Shown piece by piece: positions 14,839 to 15,071 of a DNA stretch of 15,071 nucleotides (its first letter is position 1; every line of letters begins with the position of its first letter). The position numbers and the translations under genes are program-made. The stretch lies in NCBI GenBank assembly GCA_964639665.1, contig CAZXEU010000065.1, positions 1 to 15,071 on the forward strand, written 5' to 3'. The notes below the pieces were generated by a model. It saw only the letters and a list, made by a program, of their open reading frames with translations, was not told where the DNA came from and ran no database searches. Source of the stretch: CAZXEU01 sp964639665 (lineage in GTDB: Bacteria; Bacteroidota; Rhodothermia; Rhodothermales; Bin80).

Positions 14839-15071
14839 ATGGAGGCTAGCAAATTGCGTGTCTCGGGCACGGGATGCCGAGCGCTGCTCAATGGCCCGAT
14901 TCGGGGCCTGTTGGCATTTCTGGCGCTTGCGCTGCTGCTGCCGACGGCTGCTCCGGCCCAGACTGCCATAGTATCGCAGCGGGTATTGCGAGTGGCGGAG
15001 CTGACAGACCTCGACTTTGTTCGCCAGTTCCTGAATTACCAGCTAATCAGCCCGCGGGACCCCGATTACAC
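14839..15071 (+). CDS. Secreted protein, N-terminal 77 residues (3' end outside window)
   Basis: The frame opens at ATG 14839 and stays open to the window edge. It begins with a long basic lead (MEASKLRVSGTGCR), then a strong hydrophobic core (RGLLAFLALALLLPTAAPA) with predicted cleavage before Gln41. The mature part visible is TAIVSQRVLRVAELTDLDFVRQFLNYQLISPRDPDYT; the protein is not recognised. An inverted repeat CCTGGAC/GTCCAGG (14760-14766 and 14785-14791) lies in the upstream gap with a TTGACA inside its loop (14772-14777), but I find no matching -10 box at the usual spacing. The envelope location is supported; the role is unknown. Confidence 0.75.
   Translation, partial: MEASKLRVSGTGCRALLNGPIRGLLAFLALALLLPTAAPAQTAIVSQRVLRVAELTDLDFVRQFLNYQLISPRDPDY

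Noticed and set aside
1..15071. tRNA, rRNA, CRISPR or insertion sequence
   Set aside because: No T-loop with cloverleaf arms, no regularly spaced repeats, and no intact transposase or paired terminal inverted repeats were seen on either strand.

Overview
The window reads as chromosomal DNA from a member of the Bacteroidota in the wide sense, most likely a Rhodothermota- or Balneolota-like bacterium. The evidence is a type IX secretion (T9SS) C-terminal tail with the NYPNPFNPST motif, a TonB-dependent receptor with an N-terminal carboxypeptidase-regulatory-like domain, weak or absent Shine-Dalgarno sequences, and five signal peptides that all place Gln at the predicted +1 position. The taxonomic assignment is inference from these traits.

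Layout. (1) 1-3387, plus strand: the 3' two thirds of a transketolase gene, a small secreted protein of unknown function and a Tat-exported amidase-signature enzyme. They are packed stop-to-start and look like one operon. (2) 3388-4233: a long gap with a possible structured RNA element, a few coding-like scraps and a candidate extended -10 promoter. (3) 4234-10422: an accessory surface module made of a large TonB-dependent receptor, a secreted parallel beta-helix protein with a T9SS sorting tail, and a small secreted protein that joins a receptor-type N-terminal domain to an unrecognised four-cysteine domain. A strong intrinsic terminator lies between the last two genes, and the beta-helix gene has a promoter with a palindrome in its spacer. 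(4) 10423-10861: mostly non-coding, with a coding-looking 59-codon minus-strand ORF that may be a gene relic. (5) 10862-14659: housekeeping-like single genes, namely a MOSC-domain protein, an HNH endonuclease, a two-helix membrane protein, MsrP (minus strand) and a SAM methyltransferase. (6) 14839-end: the start of a secreted protein cut by the window edge.

How the genes may work together. The 4234-10422 module fits capture and uptake of a specific ligand at the outer membrane. The beta-helix protein would be exported by T9SS and act on or bind a glycan or similar polymer, the receptor would import product using TonB energy, and the small protein may act in the envelope as an accessory. No SusD-like lipoprotein lies next to the receptor. 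The MOSC protein and MsrP are both predicted molybdenum-cofactor enzymes and both may perform reductive repair or detoxification, but they are not in one operon.

Base composition changes across the window. Sampled 60-base rows left of about 4.2 kb are 40-53% G+C (four rows counted). Sampled rows to the right are 58-77% (three rows counted). I found no tRNA, rRNA, CRISPR array or intact insertion sequence.
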